A DNA stretch of 64,000 nucleotides from DASPSM01 sp963800135. Lineage in GTDB: Bacteria; Planctomycetota; Planctomycetia; Planctomycetales; Planctomycetaceae. This document shows positions 46,790 to 54,566 of this stretch, in pieces. The stretch covers positions 496,001 to 560,000 of the forward strand of contig CAWCZR010000007.1 in the NCBI GenBank assembly GCA_963800135.1. Reading direction: 5' to 3'. How positions within the stretch are numbered: the stretch's first letter is position 1; the number at the start of each line of letters is the position of its first letter. The position numbers and the translations under genes were made by a program. The notes beneath the pieces are model-generated. The model was not told the DNA's origin and searched no databases. It saw nothing but the letters and a program-made list of their open reading frames with translations.

Positions 46790-47782
46790 TCAGCCGTTCT
46801 CGCCCTTGCGGCCGCCGCCGAGCATCCGCTTCCAGCGACTGCCTGCCTGCTCGTCTTTACCGCCGTCGGCGTCGGACGCTGCGCCGGATTCGAGGCGTGC
46901 CTTCTTCAGGTCCTTTTGCAGCTGCTCGTCGATGACGCGGATGCGGACCTCTTCGCGGGCCATCTTGGCTCGCTGCAGCGAGAGCTCGACTTCGGCCAGA
47001 CGCAACGTCTCTTCCAGCCGCTTCTCCAGCGCTTCGAGCCGCGATTGGAGTTGCTCGGGCAGGTTTTCGAGGCCGGCCCAACTGTTGGGCACGTGCCCCA
47101 GCGATTCAATTCGCCGCAGCCGTTGCAGCAAATAGACGACGTAGGTGTCGCGAGTTTCGCAGGCCTGCGCCAGTTCCTCGCGGGTCGCGTTCTGCGCGTC
47201 GACCGGTTCGGGAGCATCGGCAAGCGGCGGCAGCTCGATATTGAAGATGGGCGCGGCCGCTTCGCTCGCGGAACTGGGCAGCGCAGTGGCCGACGTCTCC
47301 TCGGTCTCCGCCGGCGGGTTGTTCTCGGCAAAAGAGGCTTTCATGAAATCGAGCACGCTGCGGGGCGAATCGGACGGGTTTCGCCGAGGCGAGCTCGATT
47401 CGAGCTGCGAATCGCCGTGCGTGAAGGCCGCGTCCGTGGGATTGTGTCCCCCGCCTGCCCCCCCGTGGTGCAGCACCAAGTCGTGAATCTGGGTGAGCTG
47501 GCTTTCCAGCCGGCCGAAGAAGGCCCCCGGCTGCATGTCCTCCCATTGCTGGATGGCTTGCTGCAGATCCTCAACGAGTTTCTGCTGCTGCTGAATCAGC
47601 TCGGGCGGAATGCCGAGAATGCCGGAGCGCGCGCCCCGATCGGCGCCGGTGCGATGCAGCCGGTCGAGTTGCTCGGCCGCCTGCTCTAGGCGCTCGGTCA
47701 GCGCGGCGACAAGCTGATCCCGATCGGCCAGTTGGGCCTCGAGGGTTTCAACTCGTTCCGGCGTAAGTTCTGCTTCGACCAT
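46790..47782 (-). CDS. Coiled-coil protein of unknown function
   Basis: The product is 330 residues. Two predicted coiled-coil sections (LEAQLADRDQLVAALTERLEQAAEQL and SRLEALEKRLEETLRLAEVELSLQRAKM) flank a Ser/Pro/Ala-rich middle and a short conserved-looking block (ARDTYVVYLLQRLRRIESLGH). The C-terminus is basic. No enzyme domain and no membrane segment. It points toward the TPR gene and so is transcribed convergently. Planctomycete-type orphan proteins of this composition are common. Confidence 0.6.
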   Translation of the reverse strand: MVEAELTPERVETLEAQLADRDQLVAALTERLEQAAEQLDRLHRTGADRGARSGILGIPPELIQQQQKLVEDLQQAIQQWEDMQPGAFFGRLESQLTQIHDLVLHHGGAGGGHNPTDAAFTHGDSQLESSSPRRNPSDSPRSVLDFMKASFAENNPPAETEETSATALPSSASEAAAPIFNIELPPLADAPEPVDAQNATREELAQACETRDTYVVYLLQRLRRIESLGHVPNSWAGLENLPEQLQSRLEALEKRLEETLRLAEVELSLQRAKMAREEVRIRVIDEQLQKDLKKARLESGAASDADGGKDEQAGSRWKRMLGGGRKGENG

Positions 47783-47999
47783 CCTGCTGCCACCGTTGCC
47801 CGCGTCGTGCTGGTTCGGGCCGGATCAGTCCCGTCGATGGAACGGGCCTTCCGGCACCTAAATTCCTCCACAACAAACGCTGTTGCCGGACGATGGCCCA
47901 ACGTCACTTGTGGGAAAAAGGCAACACCATAGCGTAGCTCACCAACCGGCGGGGGGAGGCTGACGGCAATGGAATTTTCGGACTCGCCCGCGCATGTGG

Positions 48000-48974
48000 T
48001 CATGTCGTGCGGGCGTACACCTCGGGATTCACCACGTTTGCCGGCCGTTTGCCCTCGAGCGCGTCGGCGATCTGGCGCGAAGCTCGCAGTCGTAGCTCGT
48101 GTAACGATTCTGCCGAAACAAACGCCGCGTGCGGCGTGACGATCACTCGCTCGTTCTTGTACAACGGATCCGAAAGGTCCGGCGGCTCCGGCTCGAAGAC
48201 GTCGAGAGCGGCCCCGCCGAGCCGCCCGGCCGCCAGCGCCGCCTTGAGGGCTGCGTTATCGATCAGACCGCCGCGCGACGTGTTGATCAGCCACGCGGTC
48301 GGCTTCATCCGCGCCAGTTGCGGCCCGGAGATCATATGGCGGGTCGAATCCGTGAGCGGCGCATGTAGCGAAACAAAATCGCTCCTGACCAACAGCTCAT
48401 CGAGCGGCACCATCGTGCAACCGGTGCCACAGTCGTCGAGCTGGCGCGTGTTCGCGATCACGGTCATGCCCAACGCCCGGGCCTTGGGAAAGAGCGCGCG
48501 AGCAATATGGCCGAAGCCAATCAAGCCGAGCGTCATTTCCGATAGTCGCCGCATCGGCGGCCCCGCACTCAGATCGTACTCACCTGCCTTCGTCCGCGCA
48601 TGAAAGAAAGCCACATTGCGGGCGGCGGCCAGGAGCAGCGCCAGCGCGTGATCCGAAACTTCCGAGACGCAGTAGTCGGGGACGTTGGTCACCGGAATGC
48701 CCAGGCCGGTGGCCGTCGGCACGCTGATATTGTCGAGACCAATGCCAAACCGCGCGACGGTCTTGCAGCGGGACGCCGCGCGAATCACGTTGGCGGTCAC
48801 CGGTGCCCAGTTCGTGCCGATCGCGTCGGCATCGCGGGCGAGCGAAATCAGCGTTTGTTCGTCGGTCTGCGGGGCTTCAACAACCTCGGCCCCCACCGAC
48901 TTCAGCACGTCCCGCTCAATCGAGCAATCGGGCCACGCACGATCCGTGATCAGAACGCGGAAGGGCGGGCTCAT
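48000..48974 (-). CDS. D-isomer-specific 2-hydroxyacid dehydrogenase
   Basis: Start chosen at ATG 48974 (MSPPFRVLITDRAWPDCSIE), 8 bases after the ferredoxin stop; a longer start inside ferredoxin was rejected. The Rossmann motif GLIGFGHIARALFPKARALG, the catalytic Arg in NTSRGGLID, Glu in DVFEPEPP and His in TPHAAF are all present, so it should be active. Closest in pattern to phosphoglycerate/glyoxylate-type dehydrogenases using NAD(H). Specific substrate not determinable. It forms an operon with the ferredoxin. Confidence 0.9.
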   Translation of the reverse strand: MSPPFRVLITDRAWPDCSIERDVLKSVGAEVVEAPQTDEQTLISLARDADAIGTNWAPVTANVIRAASRCKTVARFGIGLDNISVPTATGLGIPVTNVPDYCVSEVSDHALALLLAAARNVAFFHARTKAGEYDLSAGPPMRRLSEMTLGLIGFGHIARALFPKARALGMTVIANTRQLDDCGTGCTMVPLDELLVRSDFVSLHAPLTDSTRHMISGPQLARMKPTAWLINTSRGGLIDNAALKAALAAGRLGGAALDVFEPEPPDLSDPLYKNERVIVTPHAAFVSAESLHELRLRASRQIADALEGKRPANVVNPEVYARTT

Positions 48975-48982
48975 GCAGCAGC

Positions 48983-49375
48983 TCAGCCCTGTTGTGCGGC
49001 CAGCTCGGACATGCGAATCGCCGGCTCGACCACCCGCTCCCAATTCTCGCGCAGATAATCGGGCGGGCCGCCCTTGGACGCGACGTACTCGGCCGCCTGC
49101 ACGGTCGGCACCATCTCAATCGCGTCCCACGGGCAGACGGTCAGCTCGTACGGGTCGGTCTTCTTCGTGGGGATATGCACGCAGACTTCGCAGCCGACGC
49201 ACCGCTCGACGTCGATTTCGCACCACGACTGCAGCACGGAAACCGAGTCGCCGGGGACCTTGTAGATGCAGTCGACCGGGCAGACTTCGAGGCACGCCTC
49301 GCAGCCCGTGCAATTGTCGGCATTAATGACCGCCACTTCCTTGGGCAGTTTCTTGCGGGCTCCGCTCTTCGCCAT
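48983..49375 (-). CDS. 4Fe-4S ferredoxin with a stretched second cluster motif
   Basis: The product is 130 residues. The first cluster site is standard (NCTGCEACLEVCPVDCI). The second is CVGCEVCVH, then a 13-15-residue insert (IPTKKTDPYELTV) before CPWDAIEM, instead of C-x2-C-x2-C-x3-C. The fourth Cys is still present, so a cluster may form with an enlarged loop, as in some ferredoxins of the same shape in planctomycetes. It carries electrons in the cytoplasm and precedes the dehydrogenase. Confidence 0.88.
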   Translation of the reverse strand: MAKSGARKKLPKEVAVINADNCTGCEACLEVCPVDCIYKVPGDSVSVLQSWCEIDVERCVGCEVCVHIPTKKTDPYELTVCPWDAIEMVPTVQAAEYVASKGGPPDYLRENWERVVEPAIRMSELAAQQG

Positions 49376-49650
49376 AGTTTTTCCCGTTTTCCGCTCGCAA
49401 TTCCTCCGCGGCCGCCAAAATGGCCCGCGGAGCGAATTGAGATTTGCTGCAATCCCTTGGGAGGCCCGATTTTAAGCGGCAGGAGCCGTCCCTGCAATCG
49501 GGGAACGCCTGCCCGCTTTGATCAGCAACCTTCGGCCGCCAGACGGTTTATCGGTAACCGCCCGGCGGATCAGAGAACCAAATCAATTCTTGCAGCAAAA
49601 CCGAGCGCAGGCAACCCGCCCCACTCCGGGTGGACGACCGACAATTTACG

Positions 49651-49685
49651 CGGGCTTTTCTCGGTGAAACAACGTGTCCCGTCCC
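49651..49685 (+). repeat. 35-base direct repeat, copy 1
   Basis: Begins CGGGCTTTTCTCGGTGAAAC and ends GTCCCGTCCC. It matches 49932-49966 at 34 of 35 positions. Confidence 0.7.
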
Positions 49686-49710
49686 ACCGTTTACCTGGTT
49701 CCCGACGGCT

Positions 49711-49790
49711 TTCTCACCACAAAGACACGAAGGCACGAAGGTCAGACTTGGCAATTCGTTCTGCGTTCCCTTGGTGCCTTCGTGGTGAAA
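49711..49790. repeat. Imperfect inverted repeat (CACCAC..AAGGCAC family)
   Basis: Left arm CTCACCACAAAGACACGAAG (from 49713, then GCACGAAG); right arm CTTGGTGCCTTCGTGGTGAA (49770-49789). This palindrome type is common between genes in planctomycetes and related phyla; function unknown. Confidence 0.6.
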
Positions 49791-49895
49791 GTCTTCGATC
49801 TCCTACCTAGCCGCATCCCAATCAATCCCGTCCCGACATTTGTCCCGTCCCGCTCGCGTCCCGTCCCATTCGTCCCCTTCGCCCATCCGGCTCGG

Positions 49896-49921
49896 CGGAT
49901 GGGAGAGGGCCGGGGTGAGGG
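49896..49921 (+). repeat. 26-base dispersed repeat, copy 1
   Basis: Starts CGGATGGGAGAGGGC and ends GGTGAGGG. It is identical to the reverse complement of 53425-53450. Confidence 0.6.
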
Positions 49922-49931
49922 CCAATTTCTC

Positions 49932-49966
49932 CGGGCTTTTCTCGGTGAAACAACGAGTCCCGTCCC
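49932..49966 (+). repeat. 35-base direct repeat, copy 2
   Basis: Partner of 49651-49685, differing only in the T/A before GTCCC. Confidence 0.7.
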
Positions 49967-50096
49967 GGCGTTGGTCCGACGTCCCGCGAGTCTCGTCCGA
50001 AAAGTGTCCGGACCGGAGTCCAACCGTCCGCTGTCGACTGCCGGGGATCTTTTTCTCCCCTTAGTGAAAACGGATCCCCACCAGACCAATCGGCTC

Positions 50097-50181
50097 GGGT
50101 GGCACTGGCGGCTCGTCCGCCAGTGTCCTTCGACCTCATGAACCAGAAAACCCACTGGCGGACAAGCCGCCAGTGCCACCC
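50097..50181. repeat. 85-base double-hairpin repeat (CACTGGCGG family)
   Basis: Ends: GGGTGGCACTGGCGGCT (50097-50113) and its reverse complement (50165-50181). Each end also folds on its own: ACTGGCGG..CCGCCAGT at 50104-50124 and again at 50154-50174. The same architecture as the 30.4-kb repeat, with a different sequence; a related single hairpin occurs at 54424. Confidence 0.65.
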
Positions 50182-50418
50182 ACCGTCCCCGGTCAGGATT
50201 GCGCGCCTCTGATTTTCGACCTTGGCCTTTGGCTTTGTTCCTGTCCCGTCCCGACCTGCGATCGGCGGTGGGTCACGAATTTCGTGGGTCACCTATGTGA
50301 GAATAAATTCGTGACCCAACCCCCCGTGTTTTCCCCTAGTCCATTCCGCTGCGCCGCCGTCGGCGCACAACGAGTCCGCTCTCTCCATTCAGCCACAAAA
50401 GCGAGAATCCGTCCAAGA

Positions 50419-52019
50419 TCAGTTTTCTGGGAATCGGGGATCGACTACCCGGGTCGGCAGCTCCTCGACAACTGCGTAATCCAACGAGGGCCACCAATCG
50501 CCCATCGGGACGCTTGGCGGCGGCTCGAGTTTGCCCTGCGCAGCGAGCCCCATGAGAATTAACCATCGATCGACAAAATCGTCCGCATTTTCGTCGTCGA
50601 TCGGCCGCGGTGGATAAGCCTCTGCATTGTGAGCAAGTGGGAGAAACGTGGCATTAACTTCCTCCGAACGGAGTTGGCGCGGGAGCCTGGATTCGGCGGT
50701 GTTCACTTCATAGGGTGCCCACCGGGTCGACTGATACGCCACCTCGTGCCAGCGGTAGGTCCCGGTTCGCGCGAAGTCCGCGTACCAAAGCGACGCACCC
50801 CATGTCTCTCGAGCCGCCGGGGAGACGATAAGAAATGCACCACACACTGCGTCGAAGGGCGCCCATGCAAACTGGTTCTCAAAGCACGCGAGATCGAGAT
50901 TCAGAAAATGGATTGTGAGGTCAGCACGACCGAGGCGGCGAGACCAGCGTAGTTCGTTGTCAAGAAGCGGGCCGTTCAGATGACGATTAAGATTTGCCTC
51001 CTCGACCGTTTTCAAAAGTCTCCGCAAAATCGGACGCAAGAACACCGTAACCTGCCTGCGCAACTTCAAGGCGTCGGCGCGCAGTGCGCTCGTGCGCGAA
51101 TGCAGCGGCGTCCCCCGCGGAGGAATCGGCCGCGATCTGCTCTGCGATCGACTTGAGTTTTTCTGCGACAGTCGAGCGTCTGCTCGACTCCGGAGATTTG
51201 TGACCGTTGCTCAGCAATTCTCGCAATCGATTGGTGTCAGGTCGTGAGCCTTGCCGCTTTCGCAGACAGAGCCGGATTGCGAGCCAGAAGTTATCCGTCC
51301 ACGACTCGAAACGCGGAGGTTCAACTTCTCCAAGATGGCGCTCGCGGCAGTCGTCGCGAGTCGAGGCCTCAAATGCCTTGCGCCCGGAGGCGAGCTCGTA
51401 ACCGATGCACCCGGCTGCGTAGAGGTCGCTTTCGCGCATCGCGCTCGCCCAACCATAACTCGGGCGCGGCGTAATGCGGAGAAAATGCCCATCCAACCGT
51501 TTGCGACGATGTCACATCCTCAATGAAACGAGCGATCCCGAAGTCGGAAATCTTCCAGACGCCATCGCAGAACAAAATATTGGATGGCTTCAGATCGCGA
51601 TGGACGAGGGCAGGCACTTCGTCCAACCCATCTAAAAGCTGTAAAAGAATTTCGACCGTCTCCAATTCGCCAAGTCTGAATTTCCGGGCAAGATAGTCGG
51701 CAAGGCTTCGCTCGGCCCTGGGCATAACCATATAGTTCTTGAGACTGATCGCGTCAGCGCCGGCGTCTAAAACCCGCATGACGTGTTTCAGCGACGCCGA
51801 GGTCAACTCTCGCGCGATCTCGATTTCTCGTTTTGAGTACTGGATCTTGTCCGACGCGAATCGTTTAACTGCGACTGCACTGCCATCGATGCCGTACCCT
51901 TCAAAAACGGTGGCAAATCCGCCTGGCGACCCGATCGTGCGCTCCGGGTTGTATCTCCAGTCTCCACTGGGGAGCTTGATCGTTCGGAAACGCTGATCCT
52001 TGGGCGATTCGTCAGTCAT
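50419..52019 (-). CDS. Ser/Thr protein kinase with an unrecognised C-terminal domain (two frame breaks)
   Basis: ATG 52019 (MTDESPKDQRFRTIKLPSGD). Kinase motifs: IGSPGGFATVFEG (Gly loop), VAVKRF (Lys), VHRDLKPSNILF, KISDFGIARF, and HYAAPE. All catalytic residues are present. Breaks near 51455 (after YAAPE; the other frame reads SYGWASAMRESDLYAAGCIGYEL) and near 51080 (into KLRRQVTVFLRPILRRLLKT) split the gene. The ~200-residue C-terminal part (ADLTIHFLNLDLACFENQFAW, ETWGASLWYADFARTGTYRWHEVAYQ, DDFVDRWLILMGLAAQGKL) matches no domain I know. No membrane helix, so cytoplasmic, unlike the sigma-linked kinases. It sits 123 bases after a HEPN-like gene on the same strand. Confidence 0.75.
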
Positions 52020-52142
52020 TCGAAGATGAATTGCTCAAACCGAGTTGAACTGCTCGCGAGACTGTGCCAACCGCAATACCTCAAAATGGCAAGTGCGAAG
52101 CAATTGTCTCGTCCGGTAGGCCACACCGCGCGCAAAATCCAT

Positions 52143-52832
52143 TTAGGGCCGGTTGTAGTCTCGCTTGCTGATCTTGGCCACCAAGTTTGCGTACTTTCCA
52201 TGCTCTCGTAACCGAGGACCGTAAGTCTGCGGCTCGGAAAGCTGCAGTTGAAAGTACTCGGCACCTCGGGCGAGGCACACCAACAAGGCATCGGCATCTT
52301 GCGACATGATTTGATGACCGTAGCTGGGATCGATGTTGAAAACCTCGATCCAGCATTTGTGCATAAAGGCTTTGATCGCCTCGATAGCAGCTCGGATCTC
52401 ACCATTCAAAGGCAGCTTGAAGGACTTTTGCCGGGTGACAATCTTGCGATTAATGTGCGCGAGCAAATTATGCCGCATCGGGATCAGCGGCTTGCACTTT
52501 TCGCAGACGGTCTCAAAGAGCTTTTCAAAGTCCGCAATTGCGAGGTGCTCTTCTACTCGGAGTACGTCTATCAGCGTGGCGATTGAAAGCCGCCCGCCGG
52601 TCACGTTTTCGTCAGTAACGCGGAAGATTTGCACCACGATGTACTGCGACCAAATCGCTTGCAGTTCAGCAAAAAAGTCTTCGCAGGACTCTCGCAGCAA
52701 GTCGATCCGCTCGTCGTCGTGAAACAGGCGCATGAACAGCGACCACCGCTGACTGAGCGAACACACTTCTTCGTCGAGTGCACGAAATTCCTCACCATGG
52801 CCGCCAGGAAACGTACTGAAATCGTGTCGCAT
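52143..52832 (-). CDS. AbiU2-like HEPN-domain protein
   Basis: The product is about 229 residues from ATG 52832 (MRHDFSTFPGGHGEEFRALD); an in-frame TTG at 52874 adds 14. The body is all helical: DEEVCSLSQRWSLFMRLFHD, ERIDLLRESCEDFFAELQA, IWSQYIVVQIFRVTDENVTGGRLSIATLIDVL, then RHNLLAHINRK. This order matches AbiU2-type HEPN proteins, and R-H-N-L-L-A-H fits the HEPN nuclease motif (R-x4-6-H). HEPN RNases cleave RNA in toxin-antitoxin and abortive-infection systems. The Ser/Thr kinase follows on the same strand, so a two-gene module is likely. Family assignment by pattern, not by search. Confidence 0.6.
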   Translation of the reverse strand: MRHDFSTFPGGHGEEFRALDEEVCSLSQRWSLFMRLFHDDERIDLLRESCEDFFAELQAIWSQYIVVQIFRVTDENVTGGRLSIATLIDVLRVEEHLAIADFEKLFETVCEKCKPLIPMRHNLLAHINRKIVTRQKSFKLPLNGEIRAAIEAIKAFMHKCWIEVFNIDPSYGHQIMSQDADALLVCLARGAEYFQLQLSEPQTYGPRLREHGKYANLVAKISKRDYNRP

Positions 52833-53019
52833 GCCGCATTCCGTTCCGCGGGAAAGAAGTTCCACTTGCCTCAATCATAGAGAGTTGGACAAGGCTTCAA
52901 ATGGGAGGGTTCGCGAGCTAGACGGCGAGCGGGACCAACTATGGATATGGCCTCCAGCGTCCGGCCGTTTTGCCGGCATCTCATATTCGCGCAAAGCGAT
53001 GAGCATGATAGGCAGGTGC

Positions 53020-53388
53020 TTACAGCATTAGTATCCCGTAGCTCAGGACAGCCAGGCTGGCGACGAGCGCGGCCATCGCCAGCATCTTGCCGAGCTGGGC
53101 GTAGCCCCAGAAGCGGGGACTGGCCGTCCAGAACCAGTGGAAGTGCACGAAGGCGGCGAGGCTTAGCCAGCCGGACGCGACTGCTCGGGCGGCCAGGCCC
53201 TGGAGGTGAATCACCCGCTGGAATCGGCCGCCAGGTAAGATCGCGGTGTCTGTCCAAAAACAGTAGAGGGCGTAGACCGCGATCGCCGCGGCGACTCCCA
53301 CCCCGACGGCCCACTGGTTGAAGGGGCTGGCGCTCGTCGTGTCGCTGAGTTCGTCAGCGCTGGAGAGGTAGAAGTCTGTCTTCCGCAT
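53020..53388 (-). CDS. Small multi-pass membrane protein
   Basis: The product is 122 residues from ATG 53388. Three to four hydrophobic segments (AVGVGVAAAIAVYALYCF, GWLSLAAFVHFHWFWTAS, LGKMLAMAALVASLAVLSYG). No family was recognised. It stands between the HEPN/kinase pair and repeats and cannot be tied to either. Confidence 0.55.
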   Translation of the reverse strand: MRKTDFYLSSADELSDTTSASPFNQWAVGVGVAAAIAVYALYCFWTDTAILPGGRFQRVIHLQGLAARAVASGWLSLAAFVHFHWFWTASPRFWGYAQLGKMLAMAALVASLAVLSYGILML

Positions 53389-53878
53389 CGCATAATCGCC
53401 CCCGCGACGGTCCGCGAAGAGCCACCCTCACCCCGGCCCTCTCCCATCCGAAGCGGACGGGCGAGGGAGAAATCGGGGAATGTCGGTGCCGACTGACCGG
53501 TTGTCGGGCAAACGAAGCGTTGGGGGATTCGGATCACGAGATTCGTCGGCGGGCCCCCTCACCCCCGGACGCTTTCCCGTCTTGTCGGCGTCCGCCGCTT
53601 CGGCGGAAACAGCCGGCGCGGACGTAATGCGGGGCGAGGGGAGAAGAAAAAATGGGGGGGCGCCGGTCGGGATCCTAGGCCTGCGCTGCGCTCCGACCTG
53701 GGCTGTTGGATCTCAGCCCGTTGGGCCTAAATACGAAAAGCGGGCATGCGGTGACTCCGCTCAGCAGTCCGCCGAATAGTTCTTGCGTTCTGCGTCGCTG
53801 CGGCTGTAGTCTGCCGGGGCCTCGGTACGCACGCAGACTCATTTCCGTGTCAGAAATCTTCTTCAGAAGGGCCGTCCA
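53389..53878. other. Intergenic with repeat fragments
   Basis: About 490 bases. Contains the second copy of the 26-base repeat (53425-53450), a GCCGCTTCGGCGG-type hairpin near 53600, and G-rich runs. No gene supported; the long open frames here are shadows. Confidence 0.5.
53425..53450 (-). repeat. 26-base dispersed repeat, copy 2
   Basis: Reverse complement of 49896-49921, identical over all 26 bases; here it begins CCCTCACCCCGG. Confidence 0.6.
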
Positions 53879-54292
53879 ATGTTTCGCCTCATTACGAAGT
53901 CCGTTTTCGATGCTCCGCCAAGGCGTAAGCAGGGCCGTCCGCGTTTTTCGGTCGCTGCGCTGGAATCCCTCGAGGATCGAACTCTCTTGTCGGCAAGCTG
54001 TGCGCCGTGCGCCCCTGTTTGCAATAGCGGCGCGGCGTGCCAGTCCATCGAGAAACTGTTGTCCGCGATCGAGAAGACATGCGAGAAGACGGTTTGCCAG
54101 TCCTCGTCGAACTGTTGCCAAGGTGGTGGCGATTCGTGCGACGGGCATAGCCAAAAGTGTTGCGATCCTCGTGAAAGCTCTTGCGGCGGGAATTCGTGCG
54201 GCGGCGGGGGAAACTCGTGCAACGGCGGAAACTCGTGCGGCGGCGGTGACAACCAAGCCGGATCAACCAAAATTGCCGGTTCGCTCAAATGA
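53879..54292 (+). CDS. LEPR-XLL-type exported protein with Cys/Gly repeats
   Basis: The product is 137 residues. A basic start (MFRLITKSVFDAPPRRKQGR) runs into FSVAALESLEDRTLLSA, a clear version of the LEPR-XLL motif found at the N-terminus of very large exported planctomycete proteins. Here only ~85 residues follow: CAPCAPVC, EKTCEKTVCQSSSNCCQGGG and then CGGNSCGGGGNSCNGGNSCGGG, about 18 Cys in total. No catalytic domain. This is an unusually small carrier of the motif; it may be a disulfide- or metal-linked surface peptide. No frame break. Confidence 0.7.
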   Translation: MFRLITKSVFDAPPRRKQGRPRFSVAALESLEDRTLLSASCAPCAPVCNSGAACQSIEKLLSAIEKTCEKTVCQSSSNCCQGGGDSCDGHSQKCCDPRESSCGGNSCGGGGNSCNGGNSCGGGDNQAGSTKIAGSLK

Positions 54293-54423
54293 AGACCGGG
54301 GCGCGTCGCTGGTCGGGGCGCGCCGGGTGCCACGGGTGGCCGGCTTCGCCGCCCGTGCTTTGGGCTTGAATCCGGAATGCGGTGGCCAAACGATGGGCTC
54401 GACCGGCTTGCAGCGAGCAAAAC

Positions 54424-54451
54424 ACTGGCGGGCCAAAGCTCCCGCCAGTGG
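54424..54451. repeat. CACTGGCGGG hairpin
   Basis: CACTGGCGGG (54424-54433) and CCCGCCAGTG (54442-54451) around an 8-base loop, followed by GCACCCC. Related to the double hairpin at 50.1 kb. Confidence 0.6.
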
Positions 54452-54481
54452 CACCCCAGCGTAGCACTTGCGTTCGCCCTC

Positions 54482-54533
54482 GCTGACGCTTCGGGTTAGT
54501 GAATGCGACACACCAACCCGAAGCGTCTCAGCC
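54482..54533. repeat. GACGCTTCGGGTT inverted repeat
   Basis: GCTGACGCTTCGGGTT (from 54483) faces AACCCGAAGCGTCTCAGC (54516-54533), differing by two inserted bases, loop of 17 bases. A widespread planctomycete intergenic palindrome type; it could also serve as a bidirectional terminator between the convergent genes. Confidence 0.6.
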
Positions 54534-54566
54534 GTGGCACCCGCCCCGAGCTTCGCCGGCATTCCG

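Larger units (their letters stand above)
49376..50418. other. 1 kb of repeat-rich noncoding DNA
   Basis: No protein-like frame. The stretch is packed with repeat types: a 35-base direct repeat pair, an inverted repeat of the CACCACAAAGACACGAAGG type, a copy of a CCCTCACCCC-type repeat, an 85-base double hairpin, and at least six CCCGTCCC words. It is a typical planctomycete intergenic repeat cluster. Confidence 0.7.

Noticed and set aside
49376..50418. Possible CRISPR array in the repeat-rich gap
   Set aside because: Repeats are of several unrelated kinds, irregularly spaced and mostly palindromic; no cas genes nearby.
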